The notes under the pieces were generated by a model. The model was given only the letters and a program-made list of their open reading frames with translations. It was not told the DNA's origin and searched no databases. 64,000 nt of DNA from Marivita sp030148515 (GTDB lineage Bacteria > Pseudomonadota > Alphaproteobacteria > Rhodobacterales > Rhodobacteraceae), in NCBI RefSeq assembly GCF_048006345.1, contig NZ_CP180351.1:868001-932000 (forward strand), in the 5' to 3' direction. This document shows, piece after piece, positions 1-8,850 of the stretch. Both the position numbers and the translations under genes were made by a program. The stretch's first letter is position 1, and the number at the start of each line of letters is the position of its first letter.

Positions 1-45
1 CCGCCTCCTGCGTTGAAAACGGAATACCGATGGTTTGAGGACGTG

Positions 46-1074
46 ATGGCTGACTTCTTTACCACCCCCCTTGGGATCGGCGTGATCATCGTCGCACAGT
101 GTCTTGCGGTACTGGGCTTCGTGATGGTCAGTCTTCTCTTCCTCGTATACGGCGACCGGAAAATCTGGGCGGCTGTCCAGATGCGGCGCGGACCGAACGT
201 TGTCGGCGCTTACGGGCTGCTGCAAACCGTTGCAGACGCTCTGAAATACGTCGTCAAGGAAGTGGTCGTGCCTGCGGGTGCCGACAAGCCGGTGTTCATG
301 CTGGCCCCGATGACCAGCTTTGTGTTGGCGATGGTCGCCTGGGCGGTGATCCCGTTCAACGACACATGGGTGTTGTCCAACATCAACGTGGCCATTCTGT
401 TCGTCTTTGCCGTGTCGTCGCTGGAAGTCTACGGCGTGATCATGGGCGGTTGGGCGTCGAACTCGAAATACCCGTTCCTTGGCTCGCTGCGGTCTGCAGC
501 GCAGATGATTTCCTACGAAGTGTCGCTGGGCCTGATCATCATCGGTATCATCATTTCAACCGGGTCAATGAACTTCGGCGATATCGTGCGCGCGCAGGAC
601 GGGGATTACGGGTTCTTCTCGTGGTACTGGCTGCCGCATTTTCCGATGGTGTTCCTGTTCTTTATCAGTGCCTTGGCTGAAACCAACCGTCCACCGTTCG
701 ACCTTCCCGAAGCGGAATCCGAACTCGTTGCGGGCTACCAGGTGGAATACTCGTCCACGCCGTTCCTGCTGTTCATGGCCGGTGAATACATCGCGATCTT
801 CCTGATGTGCGCGCTGACATCGCTGCTGTTCTTCGGCGGCTGGCTGTCGCCGATCCCGGGCATCCCGGACGGGGCGCTGTGGATGGTGGCAAAGATGGCG
901 TTCTTCTTCTTCCTCTTCGCGATGGTGAAGGCGATCACGCCCCGCTACCGCTATGACCAGCTGATGCGTCTGGGGTGGAAAGTGTTCCTGCCGTTCAGCC
1001 TTGTGTGGGTTGTGTTCGTGGCCTTCGCGGCGAAATTCGACTGGTTCTGGGGCGCATTTGCGCGCTGGGTATAA
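46..1074 (+). CDS. nuoH: NADH-quinone oxidoreductase subunit H
   Basis: Membrane subunit of respiratory complex I that joins the hydrophilic arm to the antiporter-like subunits and forms part of the ubiquinone cavity. The protein is 342 residues and very hydrophobic, about eight membrane helices. The quinone-site loop with E212, T213, N214, R215, P216, P217, F218 and D219 is present, followed by a Glu-rich stretch. I chose ATG at 46 because GAGG at 37-40 lies five bases upstream. An in-frame TTG at 13 and GTG at 43 are less likely. It is the first complete gene of the nuo operon tail here, 11 bp before nuoI. Confidence 0.96.
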   Translation: MADFFTTPLGIGVIIVAQCLAVLGFVMVSLLFLVYGDRKIWAAVQMRRGPNVVGAYGLLQTVADALKYVVKEVVVPAGADKPVFMLAPMTSFVLAMVAWAVIPFNDTWVLSNINVAILFVFAVSSLEVYGVIMGGWASNSKYPFLGSLRSAAQMISYEVSLGLIIIGIIISTGSMNFGDIVRAQDGDYGFFSWYWLPHFPMVFLFFISALAETNRPPFDLPEAESELVAGYQVEYSSTPFLLFMAGEYIAIFLMCALTSLLFFGGWLSPIPGIPDGALWMVAKMAFFFFLFAMVKAITPRYRYDQLMRLGWKVFLPFSLVWVVFVAFAAKFDWFWGAFARWV

Positions 1075-1085
1075 GGAGAACTGAG

Positions 1086-1580
1086 ATGACGCAGATCGAC
1101 TACGGACGCGCCGCCAAGTATTTCCTTCTTCAGGATTTCTGGGTCGGCATGAAGCTGGGCCTCAAGTATTTCTTCGCCCCCAAGGCGACGATCAACTACC
1201 CGCACGAAAAGGGGCCGTTGAGCCCGCGCTTCCGGGGTGAACACGCGTTGCGCCGCTATCCGAACGGCGAAGAGCGCTGCATCGCCTGTAAACTCTGCGA
1301 GGCGATTTGCCCGGCGCAGGCGATCACTATCGACGCGGAACCCCGTGACGACGGCTCGCGCCGCACCACGCGCTATGACATCGACATGACCAAGTGCATC
1401 TATTGCGGTTTCTGCCAAGAGGCGTGCCCAGTGGATGCGATTGTCGAGGGTCCGAACTTCGAGTTTTCGACCGAGACCCGCGAAGAGCTGTATTACGACA
1501 AGGCCAAGCTTCTGGATAACGGCGACCGTTGGGAAGCCGAGATCGCGCGCAACCTCGAACTGGATGCGCCCTACCGATGA
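1086..1580 (+). CDS. nuoI: NADH-quinone oxidoreductase subunit I (2x[4Fe-4S])
   Basis: Peripheral-arm subunit carrying the two tetranuclear clusters (N6a and N6b) that pass electrons toward the quinone site. It has 164 residues, the usual length for alphaproteobacteria. Two ferredoxin motifs are visible: C65-x2-C68-x2-C71-x3-C75-P and C104-x2-C107-x2-C110-x3-C114-P. A strong AAGGAG at 1073-1078 precedes ATG 1086. The stop overlaps the start of the next gene (ATGA), so the two are probably translationally coupled. Confidence 0.97.
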   Translation: MTQIDYGRAAKYFLLQDFWVGMKLGLKYFFAPKATINYPHEKGPLSPRFRGEHALRRYPNGEERCIACKLCEAICPAQAITIDAEPRDDGSRRTTRYDIDMTKCIYCGFCQEACPVDAIVEGPNFEFSTETREELYYDKAKLLDNGDRWEAEIARNLELDAPYR

Positions 1581-1987
1581 GTGATGCGAAAACCCCTTTC
1601 GAGTTGATGATGCAGCAGGCGCAGGAGATGGCGAAAGCCTTCAATCCGGCGCTCACGTCATTCGATCCCAAGGGGTTTGAAAAGATGTGGCCGACCATGC
1701 CGAAAGACGCCATGGAAATGTGGTTCGGCAAGGGCATCAGCAAAGATGGGCTGGACGCTAAGACGCGTCTGCTTCTGACGATTGCGGGCATGACGATGCA
1801 GGGCGCACAGGCGGAAACGCCGTTCCGCATGACAGTGCGCCACGCAACCGAGGCCGGTGCCACGAAAGACGAAATTGCCGAGACCATCGCGCAGATGTCG
1901 ATGTTCGCGGGTATCCCTGCCATGACCCGCGCGATGGAACTCGCCCGCGAGGTGATGGAAGACGACAAAAAGGATGACGAGACATGA
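1577..1987 (+). CDS. Carboxymuconolactone decarboxylase/AhpD-like protein inside the nuo operon
   Basis: A 136-residue, Met-rich, mainly helical protein with the second half resembling the carboxymuconolactone decarboxylase (CMD)/AhpD fold (a helix with RHATEAGATKDEIAETI followed by a helical hairpin). Unlike AhpD it contains no cysteine, so the CxxC redox pair is absent and peroxidatic chemistry is unlikely. It overlaps nuoI and nuoJ by four bases on each side (ATGA junctions), so it is an integral operon member and probably tied to complex I assembly or stability. That role is inference. Rhodobacter nuo operons are known to carry extra reading frames of this kind. Confidence 0.8.
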   Translation: MSDAKTPFELMMQQAQEMAKAFNPALTSFDPKGFEKMWPTMPKDAMEMWFGKGISKDGLDAKTRLLLTIAGMTMQGAQAETPFRMTVRHATEAGATKDEIAETIAQMSMFAGIPAMTRAMELAREVMEDDKKDDET

Positions 1988-2586
1988 GCGTCTTTGCCTT
2001 CTACCTCTTCGCCATTTCAACGATTGCGGGCGGGCTGTTCACCGTGGTGAGCCGCAACCCGGTGCATTCTGTGCTCTGGCTGATCCTCGCCTTCCTGTCT
2101 TCGGCCGGGTTGTTCGTTCTTCTGGGCGCTGAGTTTGTGGCGATGCTGCTGGTCATTGTCTATGTCGGCGCGGTGGCGGTTCTGTTCCTCTTCGTCGTGA
2201 TGATGCTTGACGTGGATTTTGTGGAACTGAAGGCCGAAATGGCGCGCTACATGCCGCTGGCGCTGTTGATCGGGGTGGTGATCCTGATGCAATTCGCGCT
2301 GGCCTTTGGCGCGTGGGAGTCGAACGCAGCGGCCGAAGGGTTGCGCGCGCAGGTGATGCCGGTGGACCGACACAATACAGAAGCTTTGGGCCTGATCCTC
2401 TATGATCAGTATTTCCTGCTGTTCCAACTCGCAGGTCTGATCCTGCTGGTCGCCATGATCGGCGCGATTGTGCTGACCCTGCGGCATCGTTCGGACGTGA
2501 AGCGCCAGAACGTGCTGGCGCAGATGTACCGCGATCCGGCCAAGGCGATGGAACTGAAAGACGTGAAACCGGGGCAGGGGCTTTGA
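1984..2586 (+). CDS. nuoJ: NADH-quinone oxidoreductase subunit J
   Basis: Integral membrane subunit of complex I next to NuoK and NuoA. It supplies a transmembrane helix whose rearrangement is linked to coupling. The protein has 200 residues with about five predicted helices. The conserved glycine-containing helix is seen as EFVAMLLVIVYVGAVAVLF near residues 50-70. The start ATG overlaps the stop of the preceding gene (ATGA). Its own stop overlaps a TTG that may start the inserted gene downstream. The C-terminal tail after about residue 165 is polar and cytoplasmic in character. Confidence 0.95.
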   Translation: MSVFAFYLFAISTIAGGLFTVVSRNPVHSVLWLILAFLSSAGLFVLLGAEFVAMLLVIVYVGAVAVLFLFVVMMLDVDFVELKAEMARYMPLALLIGVVILMQFALAFGAWESNAAAEGLRAQVMPVDRHNTEALGLILYDQYFLLFQLAGLILLVAMIGAIVLTLRHRSDVKRQNVLAQMYRDPAKAMELKDVKPGQGL

Positions 2587-3215
2587 TTAAACCGGCAATC
2601 ATATCGATGGTGGCCACTTTGATGCTTAACGTTGGGTCCACAGGTGAGGCAAACGCCTGCACTTGGGTGCCGTTAGTCGAAGAAATCATGAACGCTGATT
2701 CTTACCTTCACGCAAACGACGTTAGCAGGCTGCTCTATGACGACGATGAAGTAGGGCTCTTTCCAATGGCTCACGGCAAGCAATGTAGTTTTGCCTTTGC
2801 AGGTATGTTCGACTCGGTTTTTGGCTCTCCTGTCACCGTGCTGCAAAACGGTTTACTTGCCCAAACCGTGATAATTGCCGAGGGCTGCGCTCCCGAGACA
2901 TATATGCTTGTTTCTGATTGCGAGGCTGAACAGGCAATACGACTGAGTGCCTCTCAGGACCGACCGACCGATTTGGACATAGCCTCTTCTCCGAAACTGA
3001 TAGGAGAATTGATTTCACCCAAGGGCGAGTTGGATATTGTTGCAGAGACTTCAATCGACAAACTCGCGCAAAATGCAATGAACATGGGCATCGCAGTCGA
3101 TGCTTTTGAGTTTTCTGCTCCGCTTGAAGTGCAGCCCGGAAGCGTGGACACGATCGACCTTGCTTGCGGTTGCCGGTATTTCTTTCCGGACAGTTCGGGA
3201 TCTCGTGGTCAATGA
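2583..3215 (+). CDS. Unknown secreted cysteine-containing protein inserted between nuoJ and nuoK
   Basis: A 210-residue protein I do not recognise. The first 25 residues look like a signal peptide (basic MIKP, hydrophobic core, small residues ending ANA) with C26 directly after. This could be a signal peptidase I site, as the lipobox is poor. Other cysteines are C68, C102, C113, C195 and C197, which fits an oxidised periplasmic protein. The proposed start is TTG 2583 overlapping the nuoJ stop. ATG 2607 is an alternative that would shorten the signal. By eye the gene is clearly less GC-rich than nuoJ or nuoK, suggesting acquisition by transfer into the operon. Confidence 0.6.
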   Translation: MIKPAIISMVATLMLNVGSTGEANACTWVPLVEEIMNADSYLHANDVSRLLYDDDEVGLFPMAHGKQCSFAFAGMFDSVFGSPVTVLQNGLLAQTVIIAEGCAPETYMLVSDCEAEQAIRLSASQDRPTDLDIASSPKLIGELISPKGELDIVAETSIDKLAQNAMNMGIAVDAFEFSAPLEVQPGSVDTIDLACGCRYFFPDSSGSRGQ

Positions 3216-3303
3216 GCCACGACCAATCAATGCGCTACGGACGAAAGTGTCTGCGGTGTGAGGCGACAAAAGAAAACGACGGGGCGCACCCCGGAGGGAC
3301 GTG

Positions 3304-3609
3304 ATGATAGGACTTGAGCATTACCTGACAGTGGCAGCGGTGCTGTTCGTGATCGGGATTTTCGGGCTGTTCCTGAACCGTAAGAACGTGATCATTCTGC
3401 TGATGAGCATCGAACTGATGCTGTTGGCGGTGAACATCAACCTTGTCGCGTTCTCGAGCTTCCTTGGCGATCTGGTGGGGCAGGTGTTCACCCTGTTCGT
3501 TCTCACGGTTGCCGCAGCTGAAGCGGCCATCGGCCTTGCCATCCTCGTCTGTTTCTTCCGCAACCGTGGCTCTATCGCGGTTGAAGACGTCAACGTGATG
3601 AAGGGCTGA
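3304..3609 (+). CDS. nuoK: NADH-quinone oxidoreductase subunit K
   Basis: Small three-helix membrane subunit of complex I, related to MrpC, taking part in proton translocation. Length is 101 residues, typical for the family. The two membrane glutamates equivalent to E36 and E72 of E. coli are E37 (IELML) and E73 (AAEAAIG). ATG 3304 is chosen because GGAGGG at 3293-3298 lies five bases upstream. A GTG at 3301 is in frame but too close. The 85-bp gap before it belongs to the inserted gene upstream. nuoL follows after five bases. Confidence 0.96.
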   Translation: MIGLEHYLTVAAVLFVIGIFGLFLNRKNVIILLMSIELMLLAVNINLVAFSSFLGDLVGQVFTLFVLTVAAAEAAIGLAILVCFFRNRGSIAVEDVNVMKG

Positions 3610-3614
3610 CGATC

Positions 3615-5732
3615 ATGGAAACGCTTATCCTGTTTTCCCCGCTGGTCGGTGCCATTCTGTGTGGCTTTGGCTGGAAGTTCATCGGAGAGACCGCCGCGCA
3701 ATGGGTGGCCACGGGCCTTCTGTTCTTTGCCTGTGTGCTTTCGTGGATCGTCTTCCTGACCCATGATGGCGTCACTGAGACCATCAACATCCTGCGGTGG
3801 ATCGAGTCCGGCACGCTGAGCACCGAATGGGCGATCCGGTTGGACCGTTTGACGGCGACCATGCTGATCGTCGTGACCACGGTGTCGGCGCTCGTGCACC
3901 TTTATTCCTTCGGCTACATGGATCACGACCCGCAGTGGAAAGAAGGCGAAAGCTACAAGCCGCGCTTCTTTGCCTACCTGTCGTTCTTCACCTTCGCCAT
4001 GCTCATGCTGGTGACATCGGACAACCTTGTTCAGATGTTCTTTGGCTGGGAAGGCGTGGGCGTCGCGTCCTACCTGCTGATCGGCTTCTACTATCGCAAG
4101 CCGTCCGCCAATGCCGCTGCCATCAAGGCGTTCGTCGTCAACCGGGTGGGCGATTTCGGTTTCGCGCTAGGTATCTTCGCGCTGTTCTTCCTCGTCGACA
4201 GCATCCGCTTTGACGACATCTTCGCCGCCGCACCGACGCTGGCGGAGACGCAGCTGACATTCCTCTGGACGGAATGGAACGCGGCCAACCTGATCGCCTT
4301 CTTGCTGTTCATCGGTGCAATGGGGAAATCGGCGCAGCTGTTCCTGCACACATGGCTGCCGGACGCGATGGAAGGCCCGACCCCGGTGTCGGCGCTGATC
4401 CACGCGGCGACCATGGTGACGGCAGGTGTCTACCTTGTCTGCCGGATGTCTCCGCTGATGGAATTCGCGCCCGAAGCCACATCGTTCATCGTCTTCCTTG
4501 GGGCCACCACCGCGTTCTTTGCGGCAACCGTGGGCCTTGTTCAGAACGACATCAAGCGCGTGATCGCCTATTCGACCTGTTCGCAGCTGGGTTACATGTT
4601 CGTGGCGGCAGGTGTCGGTGTCTACTCGGTCGCGATGTTCCACCTCTTCACCCACGCGTTCTTCAAGGCGATGCTGTTCCTTGGTGCCGGGTCGGTCATC
4701 CACGCGATGCATCACGAGCAGGACATGCGGAACTATGGCGGTCTGCGGAAGAAGATCCCGTATACCTTCGGCGCGATGATGATCGGTACACTGGCGATCA
4801 CCGGTGTCGGTATCCCGCTGACAGGCTGGATCGGGTTTGCCGGTTTCGCCTCCAAGGACGCGGTGATCGAAAGCGCCTACGCCGCTGGTCCGATGGGCTA
4901 TGCGTTCTGGATGTTGGTCATCGCGGCGCTGTTCACCAGCTTCTACAGTTGGCGTCTGATGTTCCTGACGTTCTACGGCAAGCCACGCGGCGACAAGCAC
5001 ACGCATGAGCACGCGCATGAAAGCCCGATGGTCATGCTTATCCCGTTGGGTGTGCTGAGCCTTGGGGCGGTCTTTGCCGGTGCCATCTGGTACAACAGCT
5101 TTTTCGGTCACACCGATACGGTCGCCAAGTTCTTTGGTGTGCCCTATGCCGAGGCGGGTGAGCATTCCGCCGAAGGTGACGGCCACGGTGAAACGGCTGC
5201 ACATGGAGAAACCGCTGATGCTGGTCACGGCGAAGAAGCCAAGGGTGGTGAGCACCACTATGTCTTTGCCGGCCAGCCGGGCGAAGGCGCAATCTATGTC
5301 GCGCCGGACAACACTGTCCTGAACGACGCGCATGAAGTCCCGAAATGGGTCAAGGTCAGCCCGTTTATCGCGATGCTGCTGGGGCTGGCGACAGCGTACT
5401 GGTTCTACATCGTGAATCCGAAGCTTCCCAAGCGTCTGGCCGAAAGCCAGCGTCCGCTGTACCTCTTCCTGCTGAACAAGTGGTATTTCGACGAGATTTA
5501 CGACTTCCTGTTTGTGCAGCCGGCCAAAGGTCTGGGCCGTCTGCTGTGGAAGCGGGGCGATGGCAATGTCATCGACGGGTCAATCAACGGCGTTGCCATG
5601 GGCTTTATCCCGATGCTGACCCGCCTCGCAGGTAAGGCGCAGTCCGGATACATCTTCACCTATGCCTTCTACATGGTGATCGGCATTGCCGCCCTTGTCA
5701 CCTGGATGACGCTGAGCGGAGGAGCACACTGA
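3615..5732 (+). CDS. nuoL: NADH-quinone oxidoreductase subunit L
   Basis: Distal antiporter-like proton-pumping subunit of complex I. At 705 residues it is longer than many NuoL proteins. The core antiporter region spans roughly residues 60-470, including FFGWEGVGVASYLLIGFYY and the HTWLPDAMEGPTPVSALIHAATMV stretch with its conserved Lys/His residues. A His/Glu/Gly-rich insertion lies around residues 513-555, before the C-terminal helices that form the lateral arm. The stop shares one base with the nuoM start (TGATG), suggesting coupled translation. Confidence 0.96.
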   Translation: METLILFSPLVGAILCGFGWKFIGETAAQWVATGLLFFACVLSWIVFLTHDGVTETINILRWIESGTLSTEWAIRLDRLTATMLIVVTTVSALVHLYSFGYMDHDPQWKEGESYKPRFFAYLSFFTFAMLMLVTSDNLVQMFFGWEGVGVASYLLIGFYYRKPSANAAAIKAFVVNRVGDFGFALGIFALFFLVDSIRFDDIFAAAPTLAETQLTFLWTEWNAANLIAFLLFIGAMGKSAQLFLHTWLPDAMEGPTPVSALIHAATMVTAGVYLVCRMSPLMEFAPEATSFIVFLGATTAFFAATVGLVQNDIKRVIAYSTCSQLGYMFVAAGVGVYSVAMFHLFTHAFFKAMLFLGAGSVIHAMHHEQDMRNYGGLRKKIPYTFGAMMIGTLAITGVGIPLTGWIGFAGFASKDAVIESAYAAGPMGYAFWMLVIAALFTSFYSWRLMFLTFYGKPRGDKHTHEHAHESPMVMLIPLGVLSLGAVFAGAIWYNSFFGHTDTVAKFFGVPYAEAGEHSAEGDGHGETAAHGETADAGHGEEAKGGEHHYVFAGQPGEGAIYVAPDNTVLNDAHEVPKWVKVSPFIAMLLGLATAYWFYIVNPKLPKRLAESQRPLYLFLLNKWYFDEIYDFLFVQPAKGLGRLLWKRGDGNVIDGSINGVAMGFIPMLTRLAGKAQSGYIFTYAFYMVIGIAALVTWMTLSGGAH

Positions 5733-7276
5733 TGGATAACCTTCTTTCCATTGTCACGTTCCTGCCAGCCTTGGCGGCGGTGATCCTGCTGGTCTTCCTG
5801 CGGGGGGACGACGAGGCCGCAAACCGGAACGCAAAATGGCTGGCGCTGATTGCGACCTCGGCCACCTTCCTGATCTCGCTCTTTATCCTGTTCCAGTTTG
5901 ATCCCGAGAATACGGGCTTCCAGATGGTCGAGCAGGGCGAATGGCTGCTGGGCCTGCAATACAAGATGGGTGTGGACGGGATTTCGGTTCTGTTCGTGAT
6001 GCTGACCACGTTCATGATGCCGCTGGTGATTGCGGCAAGCTGGGATGTGAGCCACCGCGTCAAGGAATACATGATCGCGTTCCTGATTTTGGAAACGCTC
6101 ATGCTCGGCGTGTTCATGGCGCTCGATCTGGTGCTGTTCTATCTGTTCTTCGAGGCGGGCCTGATCCCGATGTTCCTGATCATCGGCATCTGGGGCGGCA
6201 AGAACCGCATCTACGCGTCGTTCAAGTTCTTCCTCTACACCTTCCTTGGTTCGGTTCTGATGCTGGTCGCGATGGTCGCGATGTTCTCCGACGCGGGCAC
6301 GACAGATATCGAGCAATTGCTGGTGCACCAGTTCGGGTCCGAAAGCTTCTCGATCCTTGGTGTGCACATCGTGGGCGGTTTGCAGACGCTTCTGTTCCTT
6401 GCGTTCTTTGCAAGCTTTGCCGTCAAGATGCCAATGTGGCCGGTCCACACCTGGTTGCCCGACGCGCACGTTCAGGCGCCGACGGCGGGGTCCGTGGTTC
6501 TTGCGGCAATCCTGCTCAAGATGGGCGGCTATGGCTTTCTGCGGTTCTCGCTGCCGATGTTCCCGGTTGGAGCAGACGTGCTGACGCCGCTGGTGCTGTG
6601 GATGTCGGCCATTGCCATCGTCTACACCTCGCTGGTGGCGCTGGTGCAGGAAGACATGAAAAAGCTGATTGCCTATTCATCGGTCGCGCACATGGGCTAC
6701 GTGACCATGGGCATCTTTGCGGGTAACCAGCAGGGCATTGACGGCGCGATTTTCCAGATGATCAGCCACGGCTTCATCTCGGGCGCGCTCTTCCTTTGTG
6801 TCGGCGTAATCTACGACCGGATGCACACCCGTGACATCGACGCCTATGGCGGTCTGGTGAACCGGATGCCGGCCTATGCGCTGATCTTCATGCTCTTCAC
6901 CATGGCCAATGTCGGACTGCCGGGGACCTCGGGCTTTATCGGTGAATTCCTGACGCTGATGGGCATCTTCCAGGTCAACACATGGATTGCGGCCGTTGCC
7001 ACATCCGGTGTGATCCTGTCGGCGGCTTATGCGCTCTGGCTCTATCGTCGGGTGGTCATGGGCGACCTGATCAAGGAAAGCCTGAAGACCATCACCGACA
7101 TGACACGCCGCGAGCGGGCGATCTTCGCGCCGCTGGTGATCGCGACGATCCTCTTTGGTGTCTATCCGGCCCCGATCCTCGACACGATCGGGCCGTCGGT
7201 GGAGGCGCTTGTGTCCAATTACCAAACTGCACTTGCTGCGGCGGAGTCCGCCACGCAAGTCGCCGTGAACCATTAA
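5732..7276 (+). CDS. nuoM: NADH-quinone oxidoreductase subunit M
   Basis: Second antiporter-like proton channel of complex I. The 514-residue protein has about 14 membrane helices. The conserved helix with FFEAGLIPMFLIIGIWGG carries the key membrane glutamate, and FAVKMPMWPVHTWLPDAHVQ carries the broken-helix lysine and the WLPDAH signature. The start overlaps the nuoL stop by one base, and nuoN begins 13 bases after the stop. Nothing unusual was noticed compared with the family. Confidence 0.97.
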   Translation: MDNLLSIVTFLPALAAVILLVFLRGDDEAANRNAKWLALIATSATFLISLFILFQFDPENTGFQMVEQGEWLLGLQYKMGVDGISVLFVMLTTFMMPLVIAASWDVSHRVKEYMIAFLILETLMLGVFMALDLVLFYLFFEAGLIPMFLIIGIWGGKNRIYASFKFFLYTFLGSVLMLVAMVAMFSDAGTTDIEQLLVHQFGSESFSILGVHIVGGLQTLLFLAFFASFAVKMPMWPVHTWLPDAHVQAPTAGSVVLAAILLKMGGYGFLRFSLPMFPVGADVLTPLVLWMSAIAIVYTSLVALVQEDMKKLIAYSSVAHMGYVTMGIFAGNQQGIDGAIFQMISHGFISGALFLCVGVIYDRMHTRDIDAYGGLVNRMPAYALIFMLFTMANVGLPGTSGFIGEFLTLMGIFQVNTWIAAVATSGVILSAAYALWLYRRVVMGDLIKESLKTITDMTRRERAIFAPLVIATILFGVYPAPILDTIGPSVEALVSNYQTALAAAESATQVAVNH

Positions 7277-7288
7277 GGGGGCGAGGCT

Positions 7289-8731
7289 ATGCTCTCGGCT
7301 GATCTGGGTATCATCCTTCCGGAAATCATTCTGGCCATCTACGCGATGCTGGCGCTTCTGGGCGCGGTCTATACCGTCAAGGACGGGGCTGCATCGCTGC
7401 TGGTCTGGGTGACGAGCGGTCTCTTCCTTGCTCTTGCGGTCTGGATCGGGCTGAACGGAGCAGGGACCAATGTCGCCTTCAACGGAATGTTCGTCGATGA
7501 CGGGTTCGCGCGGTTCGCCAAGATCGTGATCCTTGTCTCGGCCGCTGCCGTGCTGCTGATGTCCGAAGCCTACATGACCCGACGCGGGCTCCTACGGTTC
7601 GAATATCCGCTGCTGATCGCGCTTGCGGTTGTGGGCATGATGATGATGGTCTCCGCGGGCGACCTGATGGCGCTTTACATGGGCCTCGAACTGCAGTCGC
7701 TGGCGCTCTATGTCGTTGCGTCCTTGCGTCGGGACAGCCTGAAGTCCACTGAGGCGGGTCTCAAGTATTTCGTGCTGGGTGCGCTGTCCTCGGGTCTGCT
7801 GCTTTACGGTGCGTCGCTGGTCTATGGCTACTCGGGCACTACGCTTTTCTCGGGCATTATCCAGACGGCGGTCCATGGGGACCTGTCGTTGGGCCTGCTC
7901 TTTGGTCTGGTGTTCCTGATCTCGGGCCTTGCGTTCAAGGTCTCGGCGGTGCCGTTCCACATGTGGACGCCGGACGTTTACGAAGGCTCGCCCTCGCCGG
8001 TGACCGCCTTCTTCGCCACCGCGCCAAAGGTTGCGGCGATGGCGCTGTTCGCCCGCGTGATGCACGACGCCTTTGGTGCGGCGGTCAGCGACTGGTCCCA
8101 GGTGATCGCGCTTCTGTCCGTGCTTTCGATGTTCCTTGGCGCGATTGCCGCCATCGGCCAGACCGACATCAAACGTCTGATGGCGTTCTCGTCCATCGCG
8201 CATATGGGCTATGCCCTGATGGGGCTGGCTGCTGGCACAGCGTTCGGTGTGCAGGCGATGCTGATCTACATGGCGATCTACGTCACCATGAACATCGGCA
8301 CCTTCGCGTTCATCCTGTCGATGCATCGCGATGGTCAGCCGGTGTCCAATATCGGCGCGCTGAACATGTATTCCAAGCGCGAGCCGGGCAAGGCGCTGGC
8401 GATGCTGGTGCTGCTCTTCAGCCTCGCGGGTGTGCCGCCGCTGGTCGGCTTCTTCGGCAAGCTTTACGTGCTGCGGGCAGCGTATGAAGCGGGTCTGGCG
8501 TGGCTGGCGATTGCGGGTGTGATCGCGTCGGTGATCGGCGCGTTCTACTACCTGCGGATCGTCTTCTACATGTATTTCGGCGAAGAGCGTGATGACGCGC
8601 TCGACAGCAGCCGGTCGCCGGTGCTCTGGGGCATGCTTATGGCAAGCGCCGTGATCATGGTGGTCGGTGTGGTCAACCTCTTCGGGATCGAAGGTGCGGC
8701 TGCGGCTGCTGCGGCGACCCTTGTCAACTGA
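7289..8731 (+). CDS. nuoN: NADH-quinone oxidoreductase subunit N
   Basis: Third antiporter-like subunit of complex I and last nuo gene. It has 480 residues and about 14 membrane helices. Diagnostic stretches are MALYMGLELQSLALYVVAS (membrane Glu) and FKVSAVPFHMWTPDVYEGSP (broken-helix Lys and the FHMWTPDVY signature of NuoN). GAGG lies about six bases before ATG 7289. The reading frame is followed after 25 bases by a GC-rich hairpin with a T-run, so most nuo transcripts probably end there. Confidence 0.97.
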   Translation: MLSADLGIILPEIILAIYAMLALLGAVYTVKDGAASLLVWVTSGLFLALAVWIGLNGAGTNVAFNGMFVDDGFARFAKIVILVSAAAVLLMSEAYMTRRGLLRFEYPLLIALAVVGMMMMVSAGDLMALYMGLELQSLALYVVASLRRDSLKSTEAGLKYFVLGALSSGLLLYGASLVYGYSGTTLFSGIIQTAVHGDLSLGLLFGLVFLISGLAFKVSAVPFHMWTPDVYEGSPSPVTAFFATAPKVAAMALFARVMHDAFGAAVSDWSQVIALLSVLSMFLGAIAAIGQTDIKRLMAFSSIAHMGYALMGLAAGTAFGVQAMLIYMAIYVTMNIGTFAFILSMHRDGQPVSNIGALNMYSKREPGKALAMLVLLFSLAGVPPLVGFFGKLYVLRAAYEAGLAWLAIAGVIASVIGAFYYLRIVFYMYFGEERDDALDSSRSPVLWGMLMASAVIMVVGVVNLFGIEGAAAAAAATLVN

Positions 8732-8756
8732 GCCGTCTTCGTTGGTGAAAGACAGT

Positions 8757-8787
8757 GACGCGCCAATGGCGCGTCGCTTTGTTTTTT
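8757..8787 (+). terminator. Rho-independent terminator after nuoN
   Basis: An 8-bp perfect stem (GACGCGCC at 8757-8764, loop AAT, GGCGCGTC at 8768-8775) is followed by GCTTTGTTTTTT. This is a textbook intrinsic terminator for the nuo operon. It also argues against birA starts placed upstream of about 8790. Confidence 0.8.
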
Positions 8788-8850
8788 GCGCCCCGCTGCG
8801 CGGGTCGCAGTGCCTCCGGCGGGAGTTTATCCGGCAAGATGAAGGAGCAG

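Noticed and set aside
4167..5333. Long open frame antisense to nuoL
   Set aside because: It shadows nuoL in a GC-rich genome. The composition is dominated by H, R, D, E and Q and no motif is seen.
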